Part shown: piece by piece, positions 1 through 10,343 of the stretch
How positions within the stretch are numbered: the stretch's first letter is position 1
Layout: each line of letters starts with the position of its first letter
Source of the DNA: Vandiemenella viatica
Lineage: Eukaryota > Arthropoda > Insecta > Orthoptera > Morabidae
Assembly (NCBI GenBank): GCA_031002005.1
Contig: JARYHS010008074.1
Coordinates: forward strand, 11,044,924 to 11,108,923
Direction of reading: 5' to 3'
DNA: 64,000 nucleotides
The notes under the pieces: generated by a model
Database searches by the model: none
What the model saw: the letters and a program-made list of their open reading frames with translations, nothing else
Told to the model about the DNA's origin: nothing
Made by a program: the position numbers and the translations under genes

Positions 1-539
1 TAGTGCTTATGTGAGTAATAACTGACCAGTTATTTACAGAAAAAACATATTCTTTAAATATTATATAATTATTGTTTTAATGTATTAGGTAATAAGTAAA
101 CAAAAATTGTATTTCAGACAGAACAGGAGATCTACTTTAACTTAAGCTTATGTATTTTTAAACTTTAGTGACTGTGGAAATTAATTATCGATACTAGAAT
201 TTAAAATATCGATACTGTATTGACACCAAGTAATTTATGGATAGTTATTTTTATGTTCTATTATTAGTAAATTGTTATATTACTGTCAAATAACAAACTG
301 CTATATTTTAAACCAAACAGAGCCGAAAATATGGAATGATATAGTATGCCTAACTATCGAAGTTCAAATTTTAATTTCAATTAGATACGATACATTAGAC
401 ATCAGAACCATAAAATAAGTTATATCACAATGTTTACCTAAGCTACAGTATCCTACTTAAACTACCTAAAGAGCTTTTAACAATTTGAAAATCAGTAACT
501 AGAAGAGGCGACCAAACAACAATGACGCTAATTTAAAAT
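1..539. other. AT-rich gene-free stretch
   Basis: No coding frame longer than noise, no repeat end and no RNA gene could be recognised. Composition is AT-rich with short runs only. Confidence 0.6.
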
Positions 540-898
540 GGGAGCGTCCATTACCTACGTGGATTGGTCTATGGGGGGGGGGTGAAAGCTACGGTGTGTT
601 GCATGTGAGGAGAGGGACTTTCCCAATCACGCCATGTAGCTTTCAATTTATATTTTTGTCACAGTTAAAATGTGGTACAGAACTCACAACAGCATGTGAA
701 TATTTATTTCTGTCATTTAATTATCTCTGTATGTACATTACGATAGTCTGACAAGTGAAAATGGTACAACAAATTTCTTCTGGAGACAAAAGGAGAAAAT
801 CTATGTGTTACATGGGGGGAATGGGGGGGAGATGTAAAAGCCATGTCAGGCTACGTGGAGGAGGCCAAAATGGGTTTACATGGTTTATGGACACTCCC
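540..898. mobile_element. Non-autonomous TIR element, family 1, copy 1
   Basis: The left end reads GGGAGCGTCCATTACCTACG and the right end is its inverted counterpart (TTTATGGACACTCCC). The interior carries CACGTAGCTTTC-type motifs, a run of G and no coding capacity. It aligns through its whole length with copies at 2695-2962 (opposite orientation) and 50444-50849. The flanks here do not show a clean target duplication, whereas the two other copies show 3-bp ones. That pattern suggests a PIF/Harbinger-type MITE; the superfamily is inferred. Confidence 0.7.
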
Positions 899-1513
899 TA
901 TTTATAGATAAAATTTTAATTAATTTTTCTCGCTAACAATAATCCAAAGAATTTAGTTCATAATTTAAAGATTTAAAACAGTTCGTTAATCCTGAATTAT
1001 TGAAGGCATTTGCTAAGTTAAACTTTGTTTGCTGTATTGGCTTTTTGAATTTGGATGTAGTTGATGGAATCCATTAACAGTATAATATTTGATTTGGCCT
1101 TTAAACTCATTTGGGATCGACGTGATCATTACTCATATTTCCAATACAATTCAATAATTCTTCATATTCCAGGTACGTTTCTACAGCCAATTTCCATGTT
1201 GAGAGCACAAACTATATTGCAATAAAGATTATTACTTACTGAAGGCAAATTTTAATTCGATGAATATGAACAAATCTCATTTTAAGTATAAACCCACTGA
1301 ATAACTGCTGATCGATTTGCCTGCTGCCTAACTGGAAACAATTGTATGCAGAGGATTTTAATTCCCCACAGTTTTAACAGAAATACATGAAGAAAATGAG
1401 AATGACTTTTGGCTGTGGGAATGGACGGTTATCAAACATAATTATGTATGTTCATTTTGAGAGTCTGAGTTTAACCAAGGGCAGATTGTGATGACCTAGA
1501 GGCTTGGCACTAG

Positions 1514-1515
<2 letters not shown>
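899..1515. other. AT-rich gene-free stretch
   Basis: I see nothing recognisable in these bases beyond AT-rich unique-looking sequence. Confidence 0.5.
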
Positions 1516-1567
<52 letters not shown>

Positions 1568-1757
1568 ACGACTCATCGAAATCGAGGTCATTAGAGTTGG
1601 AGGACTGGGGCACGGAAAGGGAAGGAATTCGTCCATGGCATATTGAAAGAAGTATTCTGGCATTCGCCTGGAGTGATCTGGGGAAACCATGTAAAACCCA
1701 AATCTAGATGCCCGGACGGGGATTCGAACCAGCGTCCTCCCTAATGCGAGGCCAGAG
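1516..1757 (-). mobile_element. tRNA-derived SINE (family S1), minus strand, head truncated
   Basis: On the minus strand a tRNA-like head contains the B box GGTTCGAATCCCCG, followed by a body with GGTTTTACATGGTTTCC and CACTCCAGGCGAATGC, and a 3' poly-A tail that appears as 48 T on the plus strand (1516-1563). The A-box end is missing: the head stops where transposase-like sequence begins near 1758. The better-preserved sibling lies at 49868-50098. Confidence 0.75.
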
Positions 1758-2341
1758 TGTTAGTGTCATGGTCTAATGAATCCCGATATCATCTTCATCA
1801 TGCCGATGGGAAGGTGCGAATCCGTTGCTTTCGAGGGGAACAGCTTCTTGACACCTGTACTGCGGGACGGAAACAAGCTGGCAGCGGTCTGGGGAACATT
1901 CACATGGACATCCATGGTCCAATGCAGCTCGTACAAGGCACCAAGATGGCCAATAAGTATTGTACACTGATTGCAGACCGCGCACACCCACTCATGACGA
2001 CCATGTTACTTAAAGGCAGTGGCATTTTTCAACAAGACAATGCGCCATGTCACAAGGCCAAGAGTGTAATGGAGCGGTTTGTGGAACACAGTGACAAGTT
2101 GCAGTTGATGTGCTGGCCCAAAAAATCCCCAGATCTGAACTCAATTGAACACATCTGGGAGGTGATTGAACATGGCGTCAGAACTCATCGCAACCCTCGC
2201 AGGAATTAAAGGGAATTAGGTGACTTCTGTGTGCAGATGTGATGTTAACTCCCTCCAGCAATCTACCAAGGCGTAATTGCTTCCAAGCCAAGACGCATCG
2301 CCACTATTATCCGTGCCACAGGTGGAAGTGCCGGCTATTAG
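1758..2341 (+). pseudogene. Tc1/mariner-type transposase fragment (36-residue D-to-E spacing)
   Basis: This is the C-terminal catalytic half of a Tc1/mariner-superfamily DDE transposase, which cuts and pastes its element at TA sites. The second catalytic Asp lies in FQQDNAPCHKA and the Glu in SPDLNSIEHIW, with 36 residues between them. The usual Tc1 spacing is 34; a DD36E clade has been described, and I assign this piece to it tentatively. The first catalytic Asp is lost (SNES where SDES is usual). The frame opens in the 1757-2209 reading frame, has a TAA at 2207-2209, and continues in the same frame to a natural-looking end at ASKPRRIATIIRATGG and TAG 2339-2341. The N-terminal DNA-binding region and both TIRs are absent. 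It abuts the truncated S1 SINE. Confidence 0.75.
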
Positions 2342-2694
2342 GTAGGAGGTGATAATATTCTTGCTGGTCAGTGTATAAAGGTAATAAGATCTGCTCAAGT
2401 CTCCCACTGTAATTTTAAAAAGCTAATTGGGAACAAAACGAATGTTATTTGCATCCATAATGAAGTTGACACTTAGGGTAAGTGCCCTGGTTTGCTCACC
2501 ACTCCCCCCCATTTCCCCCTAGATCGGCGCTGGGTTCGTCAAAAGTATCCCAAGCTCCTCAACATCTTACAAGAAATTAGCGGAGATGGCAGTAAAGCGC
2601 AACTTACCTAGTGGCTTCTGGCTTATCTCTTGCTGGGAACACGAGTGCACCTACCTGCTCAAGTAGCATGAACGGAGTGAAGACTAAACCGTAA

Positions 2695-2962
2695 GGGAGT
2701 GTGCATAAACTACGTAGCTCCAGTTTGACCTCCTGTGAACCCCCCCCCCCCCACGTACATTACATACCGAGATAATTAACTGAGGGAAATAACAATTTAC
2801 ATGCTGTTGTGAATTCTGTTCCTCATTTTAACTGTGAAAAATGTTATGAAAGGAAAGCTACGTGGCCTGGCTCGGAATCCCCCCTCCCCCACGTAGCCTA
2901 CCGTATCCATCTAGCCCCTCCCCCCCCCCCTGGACCGAGCCACGTAGTTTGTGCACGGTCTC
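2695..2962. mobile_element. Non-autonomous TIR element, family 1, copy 3 (inverted)
   Basis: Ends read GGGAGTGTGCATAAACTACG and, inverted, GAGACCGTGCACAAACTACG. TAA directly flanks both ends (2692-2694 and 2963-2965), a 3-bp target duplication. Internal order matches copy 1 in reverse complement, and the interior has two long C runs. No coding capacity. Confidence 0.75.
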
Positions 2963-3019
2963 TAATCATCACAGAAAACAGTTTTTGTAAGGAAAGATAG
3001 AGAACTTGAACTTCACTGA

Positions 3020-3720
3020 CAGAAAGGCTTGGCTTTAAGTCCTAAAACAAGGTTCCCACTCCGACCAGGAATGAATAAATGGGAAGAGCGTCCTGTAAGA
3101 TCATAGCCAGTCACCTGCTGAGAATCTGCAAGACAACACCCTCCGCTGCGACTTCTTGCAAAGAGCAAGCATCAACTGCTCCTTCTGCTGAATCTGTGAG
3201 GTCCCTGGTGAAAGAGAAACAACTCACTGCTTGAAAAGTGAACTCCAGGATATAAAGACGTCCATTCAACCCAATTCGGACTATTCAGGTCACTTCACCT
3301 TTTCCGAACACGTAAAGCTTTTGAACATGACGGTCTGTACGATAAATTCCTCGACAGTAAAGGCACAATTGCAAGTTGCTCGGCTTCGTAGATGCAAAAT
3401 GCATTTGGAAAAACTAAGGTTATTGTCATCTTGAAACCGGGTAAGAAAGGAATTGCACAATAACGTTTTAGACCAGTTTCCCTACTCAGCACAACATACA
3501 AATTACCTGAGAAGGAGACGCTGCCTCTGATCTATGACGCTATTAAATAGAGCACGATAGAATTAGATTAAAAACTAGCAGTGCCGAACAGGTTCCACCG
3601 TAGTAAACCCACTCAGAGACTTGGTTTAATTGGAGATTGAAGTCAGGAGATGTGTTCGTTGAACATGTTTTTAATCAAGTGACCTAGTTTCCTCTGCGAT
3701 TTAGAACAACCGAATAATTA
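3020..3720 (+). pseudogene. Degenerate LINE reverse transcriptase fragment
   Basis: Conceptual translation near 3405-3540 gives the start of a non-LTR reverse transcriptase palm: KTKVIVILKPGKKG, then FRPVSLLSTTYKL, equivalent to the NYRPISL block of jockey/CR1-type elements. A weak AEQ..R block follows near 3585. Stops and frameshifts break it throughout. Upstream (3120-3235) a Cys-rich stretch resembles a LINE C-terminal zinc motif, which would be out of order, so two fragments may be joined. Family uncertain. Confidence 0.5.
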
Positions 3721-3724
3721 GATG

Positions 3725-6285
3725 ACAGACTTTTCTCCAGAACTAATGAGCTGGTTGATCGCATGTCCTGTTCCTGCTGATGGTCAGGAATTTTAAGGGT
3801 TCTGCTTGATTATATGAGTATGCTAGGGCGTCCCTGGTTCGGATTCCGCGTTAAGCTGTGAGTCCAGCCACTACAGGGCGGAATGCGAGGGGGAAAAAAA
3901 AACCTGTCACCAATAATACGAATTTAGTTTTACCATGCTGTTTTCAGCTCAAATTATTCGCGATCTTACCCCCACTAATATCTCTATCTAAACAAGCTGA
4001 TTCAACTAATTTATGTTTTAAGATACCCTCACTTCATTTTCTTTTTGTACTCGGGGTATAATTAAAACAATAAAGGTCTTAATTTTAAAAGAAAAATTAA
4101 ACATTTATATCATCATACCAAGTTGACATTCCTAAACTTTAAATACATTTATGAAAATAAAAAAGAAATAATCTGTAGAATGGCTTTTTTATTTATTTTT
4201 TCACCGCTTGTAAATCTGGAGCGTCGGATAAGAGCGAGCGGGACTGGTGGGTTATGTTATATATAAAACACTGCACAATCTAATATACTCAAGAAATAAA
4301 AATAACATGAGAATGGTAACAGCAGATATATAAAGATATTTTGATGAGACATTGTTTCATTAGTTAAAAATACTAAAATTGCTTAATAAATGAGGAATGG
4401 ACACTTCAAGAGAGGTAATGACTTGATCATAAAGTTGAAAGCTGCATTATGGAGAAATCTACTCCGAGAACAATATATATTGCTGTTGCCGCAATATATA
4501 TTTCTTACTTTTGTGCTACATCCCACTTTTGTTTCTAGCTTAGTTTTTGTGTAGCAGCTTCTTAAGTGAGGTTACCACAATTAGTTTTAAGCAAATCGCT
4601 TACAACTCCAGTGATTAGCAGAGTCATAGAACAATTGAGTGACAGTAAGGTAATTACAATGAATGTGTGTCATATTATATTTTAAAGCTAGTTGAATTAA
4701 TTTTGAGACTGATTCCGTGCGCGGGAAAAGTCGACAGATTGCCAGCACTTATCTTTAAAGTAGCTGTTTCTGCGACTTCGTCCACGCTGTTTGAGATTTC
4801 GTTGTTAGCACAGAGATAAACTTCAGAAGAAATGTTACATGGGTAAGAAAAACCAGAGGAACGGCACTATTTTTATATTTATTGACTCTTCTCCTATACT
4901 TCTAATCACTTTTGTGAGCACCATTTGTTTCTACCACCGTCTGAAAGCGCCACTGGCACAAAATCACCAACGTGGGAAATTCCAAGATTAATTGTTAATT
5001 ATGCTATAATTTCAAGAAGTAGTTCATATAATTACTAGATTATTGATTAAATGTTATTCATAAGTGCCATGCACAACGTTTTGATTTGTTTAATAAAAGT
5101 AATGTTATATCGAAGATGTCCTAGATCTCATTGTTTGGGGAACGTTTTCAAAAACTGAATAAAAAATTATTAATGCATGACACAGCCGTTAATTTCGATA
5201 ATTGTGTAATTTTAGGGATAAGCTAAAATATACATTCAAGTAAAATATACATTCAAGTAAAATATACATTTTTGTTTCGTGTTAAAATACTTTCAAATAC
5301 AATGAAATTGTGACATACTTTAGTTTCTTAAATTGATTGGCAAGAAAACCTTTCACTTATATTAATTTCTGACCCTTACTATGATATAGCCATAAATGAC
5401 TGTGCGTTCACGGAAAAACAGACACACCCGAAATGACGAAATAAAGGCATAACAAGTTTTTAATTAATTGATTTGTGCATCATTATGTTGGCTGTCTATA
5501 TACCAAGTGAAATAAAGTATGAAATTAAAAAGCTTGGCTTTATCATAAGCTTTTCGAAAATATGTGTGTGATGACATATCAGCTAAGGCGCCAGGTTCGA
5601 GGTAGCTTCGTCGCCCGTCTGGATTATATTCTAACTACCGTCATAGAGTTGAAAACCTTTATTCCAACATCACATTGTTTGTGAGTTTCCTCTGAGATGC
5701 CATTACTGATAAGTAGGCATTTTCCTTATTAATAATAATACTGTGGTGAAAGGGGGGAGGGGGGGGCGTGTGAAGAATTCATTTGACGGAAGGAGAGCGT
5801 GGCACGAGAAACGTTGGGAACCCCTACCTTAGAGTGCCATCTGTTCTGTTTCACATCAACATTAAACATATTTTATTTCACCTTACAACGTGAGACAAAT
5901 AGGCTTGCTGCTTCGCTGCCGGGACTAAATTGTACACGTTGCTCAAGATTACTTTATGAATGTTTTTGTCGGTATCCTGATATAAACTTAACTCTTATAT
6001 GAGTTTGCATCTTTACTAGTATACATTCATTAATTATTGCGCGATGCACGCACACACGGACAAAAATTCAAGGTTCTGTTCCTTGCATCATCGGAAACTA
6101 CATAACACTTTTAGATAAAAAGTATACTATATGATTTAGATAAAAAGTATACAATATGTAAACAGTAGTCATAAAACATCACTTTCAATGAAATGTGTTT
6201 ATTAATTTTTGAGAGATACGCGTACACATAGACAAATTTTCAATTTTGACAAGAAAGTTTAATATTAATTCAGAAAAAAGTATTC
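3725..6285. other. Gene-free stretch with short tandem repeats
   Basis: No gene recognised. A 17-bp unit (TAAAATATACATTCAAG) occurs about three times at 5224-5274. A 25-bp tandem pair lies just downstream at 6110-6159. A GC-rich motif at 4768-4790 resembles tails of insect LINEs but is too short to assign. Confidence 0.5.
6110..6159. repeat. 25-bp tandem duplication (two units)
   Basis: The unit beginning TTTAGATAAAAAGTATAC is present twice in direct, adjacent order (6110-6134 and 6135-6159), differing at one or two bases. Recent slippage or local duplication is likely. Confidence 0.7.
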
Positions 6286-6291
6286 TGTATC

Positions 6292-6531
6292 TTATTGGGC
6301 AACATAAGCTATCAATAGGCGTTTCATTGAGCCCCTTAGGGACATGGCGAATAGGTCGGGGATGAAGTCCTGTGTCCATTCATTGTGCATTCCGGAGGTC
6401 TTGTCCATGATGTGGAACAGGTCATCCCGGATGCCATTGAACGGATGAGGTGTAGCCAACTGTGGATTGTAGCTCAATGATGCTTGCCGCCTTGGGTCGC
6501 AGGGTATCCTCTCTTCCTCCCGGCGGCTTGC
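6292..6531 (-). other. Unassigned open frame of about 79 codons, minus strand
   Basis: A minus-strand frame runs from after a TGA at about 6534 to TAA at 6292. Its residue content is protein-like (DFIPDLFAMSLRGSMKRLLI near the end, and an acidic/basic start), unlike the surrounding AT-rich noise. I do not recognise the family. No good acceptor site, start codon or poly-A signal could be fixed. It may be a terminal exon of a host gene or a fragment of a mobile element ORF. It lies directly next to LINE family A sequence on the other strand. Confidence 0.35.
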
Positions 6532-6538
6532 TCACAGG

Positions 6539-7707
6539 GTGTGCTTTGTGGTTGACGACCGCAAGATTTCGGCTGAGTTAACTATCTGTAGCATTGTCGA
6601 TAGAACCTACTGTGGACCTCTGGTTCAGAGCCGAGTCGAGGGTCTGAACCAGGGAATGTGTCGTTTCTGTGATGATCATGGCTGCAGATTCCTTGATCTT
6701 CGCCCTGGGGTAGAGTCGTGTAGGGTTCCCTTGGATACATCAGGTGTGCACTACACACGTGAACCGGCTACACGGGTGGCAGGGGAGGTGTGGAGTGCAT
6801 TGTATATACCGAAAAAGACAATCAGATATGGGAACGATCCCCCGTGGTATACACGTGAAGTTAAAAGGTTACTTATAAAGCAAAGGAAAATACATGCGCG
6901 CTCAAGAAGGACGATGTATAGGAGTGATTTAGAAAAGTTAACCGAGACAAGAGGGCATGTTAAGAATGCGATGCGCGAGGCCTTTAATGACTTTAGATGC
7001 AACTCACTTTCCAAGAGTCTCAACGAAAACCCAAAGAAATTTTGGTTATACGTAAAAAAGTTAGTGGCAGTGACAACAATATGCCAGTTCTACTACAAGA
7101 CGGTCTAGAAGTTGATGACAGCCGCGACAAGGCTACCGTATTTAACTCGGAATTTAAAAATTCTTTCACTGACGAAAACATGGAAAACATTCCCGCTTTT
7201 GCACGGCGTGTAGAATTTGAGATGGATCCAGTTCAAATTGATAGTGTAGGTATCATAAAGCAATTAAAGCTCCTGAAGTGGGGGAAGGTGCCGGGTCCTG
7301 ATAGTATACCAGTAGGAGTATTTTCGGAATACGCGGAAAATATAAAACCATTTCGGTCAAATATATTTCGTAAATCTTTAGAAGAAAGAAAATACCTTCT
7401 GACTGGAAAATAGCGCAGGTGATTCCCGTTTTCAAGAAAGGAGATCGGAGAGATCCTAGGAATTATCGACCCATATCTCTAACATCTGTTTGCAGTAGAA
7501 TTCTGGAGCATGTCATATGCTCTAACGTTATGAAGTTTTAAGATGGAAGCGAGTTACTTACAGCAAACCAACACGGATTTTGGAAGAACCGATCGTGTGA
7601 AACGCAACTGACTCTATTTTCGCATGACGTAATGAAGGTTATTGATGCAGGATCACAAGTTGGTGTTATTTTCTTCGATTTTCGGAAAGCTTTTGACTCT
7701 GTACCAC
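6539..7707 (+). pseudogene. LINE family A, copy 1, 5' part: esterase-like block, linker and start of RT
   Basis: The frame from 6539 first encodes a block ending DTSGVHYTREPATRV, which resembles the C-terminal D-x-x-H block of SGNH/GDSL-type esterases known in some LINE ORFs. It then passes into a Lys/Arg-rich linker (PPWYTREVKRLL, ANPKKFW-like NENPKKFWLYVKK) shared with copy 2. A second frame (6997-7413) carries GPDSIP, and the frame near 7410-7700 carries NYRPISLTSV, NQHGF and FFDFRKAFDSVP. At least three frameshifts or stops break the protein. The element is cut at 7707 by the MULE at 7708-10334 and resumes at 10344. Confidence 0.8.
7699..7707. repeat. 9-bp target site duplication, left
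   Basis: CTGTACCAC here is repeated exactly at 10335-10343, on either side of the MULE. Removing the MULE and one copy rejoins the host LINE frame as VPHNQ, which confirms the boundary. Confidence 0.95.
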
Positions 7708-7711
7708 CGTG

Positions 7712-7813
7712 TCCGGACAAAACCGCGAAGTGACAAAACCGCGAGGACAAAACCGCGCAGACAGAACCGCGAACGGACAAAACCGCGAACGGACAAAACA
7801 GCGAAACGGACAA
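7712..7813. repeat. Left TIR array of about 16-bp units
   Basis: Six near-complete units (lengths 16, 14, 14, 16, 16, 17) of GACAAAACCGCGAACG type plus a partial one, in direct order. The mirror array is at 10201-10327. Confidence 0.9.
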
Positions 7814-8155
7814 ATCTACGAGTTATCCCCTCACTGTTTGATCTCTTATGCTCCAAAATATTATCCTAACGCAGTTTTTAAACGATTTGGGGATCGCAGC
7901 TAGGGTTACGGTATTATGGAGTACGGTAGTGTAATTTATTTTGTGTACATGTAATTTATAATCTACGAGTTATCCCCTCACTGTTTGATCTCTTATGCAT
8001 CAAAATATTATCCTAACGCAGTTTTAAATGATTTGTGGATCGCAGCTAGGGTTACTTTATTATGGAGTACTGTAACTCATTTTGTGTATATGTAATTTAT
8101 AATCTACAAGTTATCCCCTCACTCTTTGATCTCTTATGCACCAAAATATTATTCT
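7814..8155. repeat. Internal tandem repeat of the MULE, 2.4 units
   Basis: Units start at 7814, 7961 and 8102 with ATCTAC(G/A)AGTTATCCCC. The first two are 147 and 141 bp and nearly identical; the third stops after about 54 bp. No coding potential. It sits between the left TIR array and the unique part of the element. Confidence 0.9.
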
Positions 8156-8541
8156 GTCAAGCGTCATCACTTCGCATTTGACGATTTTGTTTTGGTTGAG
8201 GTTAATAAAGAATTAGACCCGACGCGCGGTGGGAATGCAGCTTAATGGGGCTTCTGTATACCTGAGAAGAGTGACAATGGCCTTCACAATGGAGTGAGTG
8301 GGAAGACACGCTTATCTCCGGTAGGTTCGGCCTAACTGACCCTTCTCAAGTCGAGCGAACAATTTGCCTGGACGATATTTTGTTGCCGTCGCAGGAGAAA
8401 TCCCCGCATCCAAATGGAAAATTCGGCAGCCAAAGTCAAAACCCGGAGACGTTCGGGCATTTCCGAGGCAAGGCCGGTATGGCAGATCCAAGCATTCTGT
8501 GGTGGTCAGTTAACCGAAGAGATTGTGTATCTTCCTGAATA

Positions 8542-9962
8542 ATGGCTCTCGTGTTTGTAAAAAATAACAAAGGGGGAAATCACCTCGTTTATAAAGGATA
8601 TACATTTAGGCAAGAAAGGAAAGAAGTAAATCTCGACCGTCTTCCAAAATATTGGCGATGCACCAGTTATGACAGTACAAGATGCCCAGCAAGAGTTACA
8701 TTGTAAAATCAATCAAACGTTGCAGAAACGAATGGATTACACAATCATTCTGCTAAACCAGCGAAAAGAAAAGCAAAAGAGGTTCGACTTGAAATGCTGA
8801 AAAAGGCTACAACCACATTAGAGGCACCCCAAACTGTTCTTGCATCATTATTTGCAGGTATGCCCGATGAAGTTTCTGGAGCACTACCATCCACCGATTC
8901 ACTTCCAAGAGAAATTAGAAGAGAAAGACCAAAATCTGGAGGAGTACCACCGAATCCATTATCAAGAACAGAACTTCAAATTCCTGAAGAATATACAAAA
9001 ATAAACGGTGAAATTTTTCTTTTGCACGACAGTGGTCCAAGAGAGGATCGTATATTAGTTTTTGGAACGAAAAAAAACCTTGAAACTCTGAAAGAATCAA
9101 ATGCAATTTTTGTCGATGGGACGTTCTCTGTTTGTCCACTTATTTTCAGCCAGCTTTATACTATTCACGGATTTAAAGAAGATGCCTCACTACCATCGAT
9201 TTTCGCTTTACTTCCAAACAAAAGGGAGGAGACATATAGAAGACTTATAAGAATTTTACAAGAAATAGAGCCGCAAATTGGATCGAATCTGCAAATGATA
9301 ATGCTGGATTTCGAAAAAGCTGCAATGAACGCTTTCGCAGAAGCTTTTCCTGGAGTGAAACTTACTGGATGTTTCTTCCATTTTAAACAGTGCATTTGGC
9401 GAAAAATTCAGGAAATACCGGGATTTCAAGAAAAGTACAATGACAAAGAAGACATCACGTTTCAAACAAAGATAAAGAAACTTGCAGCAATTGCCTCTCT
9501 TCCTGTTTCAGAAGTCATCTCTGTTATGAAGAACTCTGTGATAGGGAGTTTGCAGACGAGGAATTCTCTACACTTTTGGATTACATTGATGATACGTGGA
9601 TTGGACGTATTCTTCGAGGAAATCGACGACGAGAACCACTATTTCCAATCGAAATTTGGAACCAAAACCAGAATGTTAAAAATTCGTTAGAGAGAACCAA
9701 CAACTCCGTCGAAGGTTGGCACAAAGCTTTTCGGTTATTACTTGGATCAAGCCATCCTACAATTTGGAAACTCATAGAAGCTTTCAAGAAGCAGCAAAAT
9801 CTGACGGAGGTTAAATTGGTGCAATATGGAAGGGGAGATAGAAAAATACAGAAAATGACATATGCGAGAGTCACCAAGTCGATTTTCAATTTAGTTAGTG
9901 AATATGATTGTAGCGATACACAGAAATTTCTTTCTGGTATAGTTCATAATTTCGATTATTAG
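8542..9962 (+). pseudogene. MULE transposase with N-terminal FLYWCH zinc finger, one stop and one frameshift
   Basis: This transposase would bind the ends of its element through FLYWCH and catalyse cut-and-paste transposition. ATG 8542 opens the frame. The FLYWCH-type finger shows YKGYTFRQER, WRCTSYDSTRCPARV and, after the stop, the HNH pair. TAA 8704-8706 interrupts this finger in an otherwise continuous frame that runs to 9690. The MULE catalytic core follows: FVDGTF (first Asp, about 9115), LDFEKAAMNA (second Asp) and the GCFFHFKQC Cys/His motif. An extra base near 9531 shifts the frame; the remainder, 9533-9962, gives TNNSVEGWHKAF with the probable third acidic residue, and ends at TAG. 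About 473 codons in total, a normal length. Two lesions make this copy inactive unless other copies supply transposase. Confidence 0.9.
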
Positions 9963-10200
9963 ATAGTGTGCTTGTGTATTTTGTTACAATTTATATTAAC
10001 TTATTAATGGTTTATTGATGTATATTTCGTATAATCCATCTATATTGTATTTTTATTTTCGATAATGTTCATGCTTTTGTGTAATTTTTTTAAATAAAAA
10101 AAATAATGGGTTGTTACGTAGATCACCCTTTCGTGGTGCACCCTGGGTAGCGCTAAGAATCTAAGAACTCTTGTGGTTTTATGTATTCCTGGTTTTTCTG

Positions 10201-10327
10201 TATTCGCGGTTTTGTCCTTTCGCGGTTTTGTCCGTTCGATGTTTTGTCCGTTCGCTGTTTTGTCCGTTCGCTGTTTTGTCCTATCGCGGTTTTGTCCGTC
10301 GCGGTTTTGTCCGTCGCGGTTTTGCCC
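10201..10327. repeat. Right TIR array of about 16-bp units
   Basis: Eight units of the same 14-17-bp repeat as 7712-7813 in inverted orientation (for example GCGGTTTTGTCCGTTCG). Unit number differs between the ends, so the arrays have changed size independently. Confidence 0.9.
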
Positions 10328-10334
10328 TAGAACC

Positions 10335-10343
10335 CTGTACCAC
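10335..10343. repeat. 9-bp target site duplication, right
   Basis: CTGTACCAC, identical to 7699-7707. Confidence 0.95.

Larger units (their letters stand above)
7708..10334 (+). mobile_element. FLYWCH/MULE DNA transposon with minisatellite TIRs
   Basis: A 2,627-bp element inserted in LINE family A with a perfect 9-bp target duplication, typical of Mutator-like elements (MULEs). Each end is an array of a 14-17-bp unit (consensus GACAAAACCGCGAACG): about six units at 7712-7813 and eight inverted units at 10201-10327. Together they act as TIRs. Inside lie a 141-147-bp tandem repeat (7814-8155), an apparently non-coding segment (8156-8541) and one transposase gene (8542-9962). Tandem-repeat TIRs with 9-bp duplications recall the Rehavkus group of MULE-type elements as I remember it; that placement is tentative. 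Confidence 0.9.

Noticed and set aside
1504..1707. Open frame starting with a long poly-Phe stretch
   Set aside because: Translation of the SINE poly-T tail and body on the antisense side.
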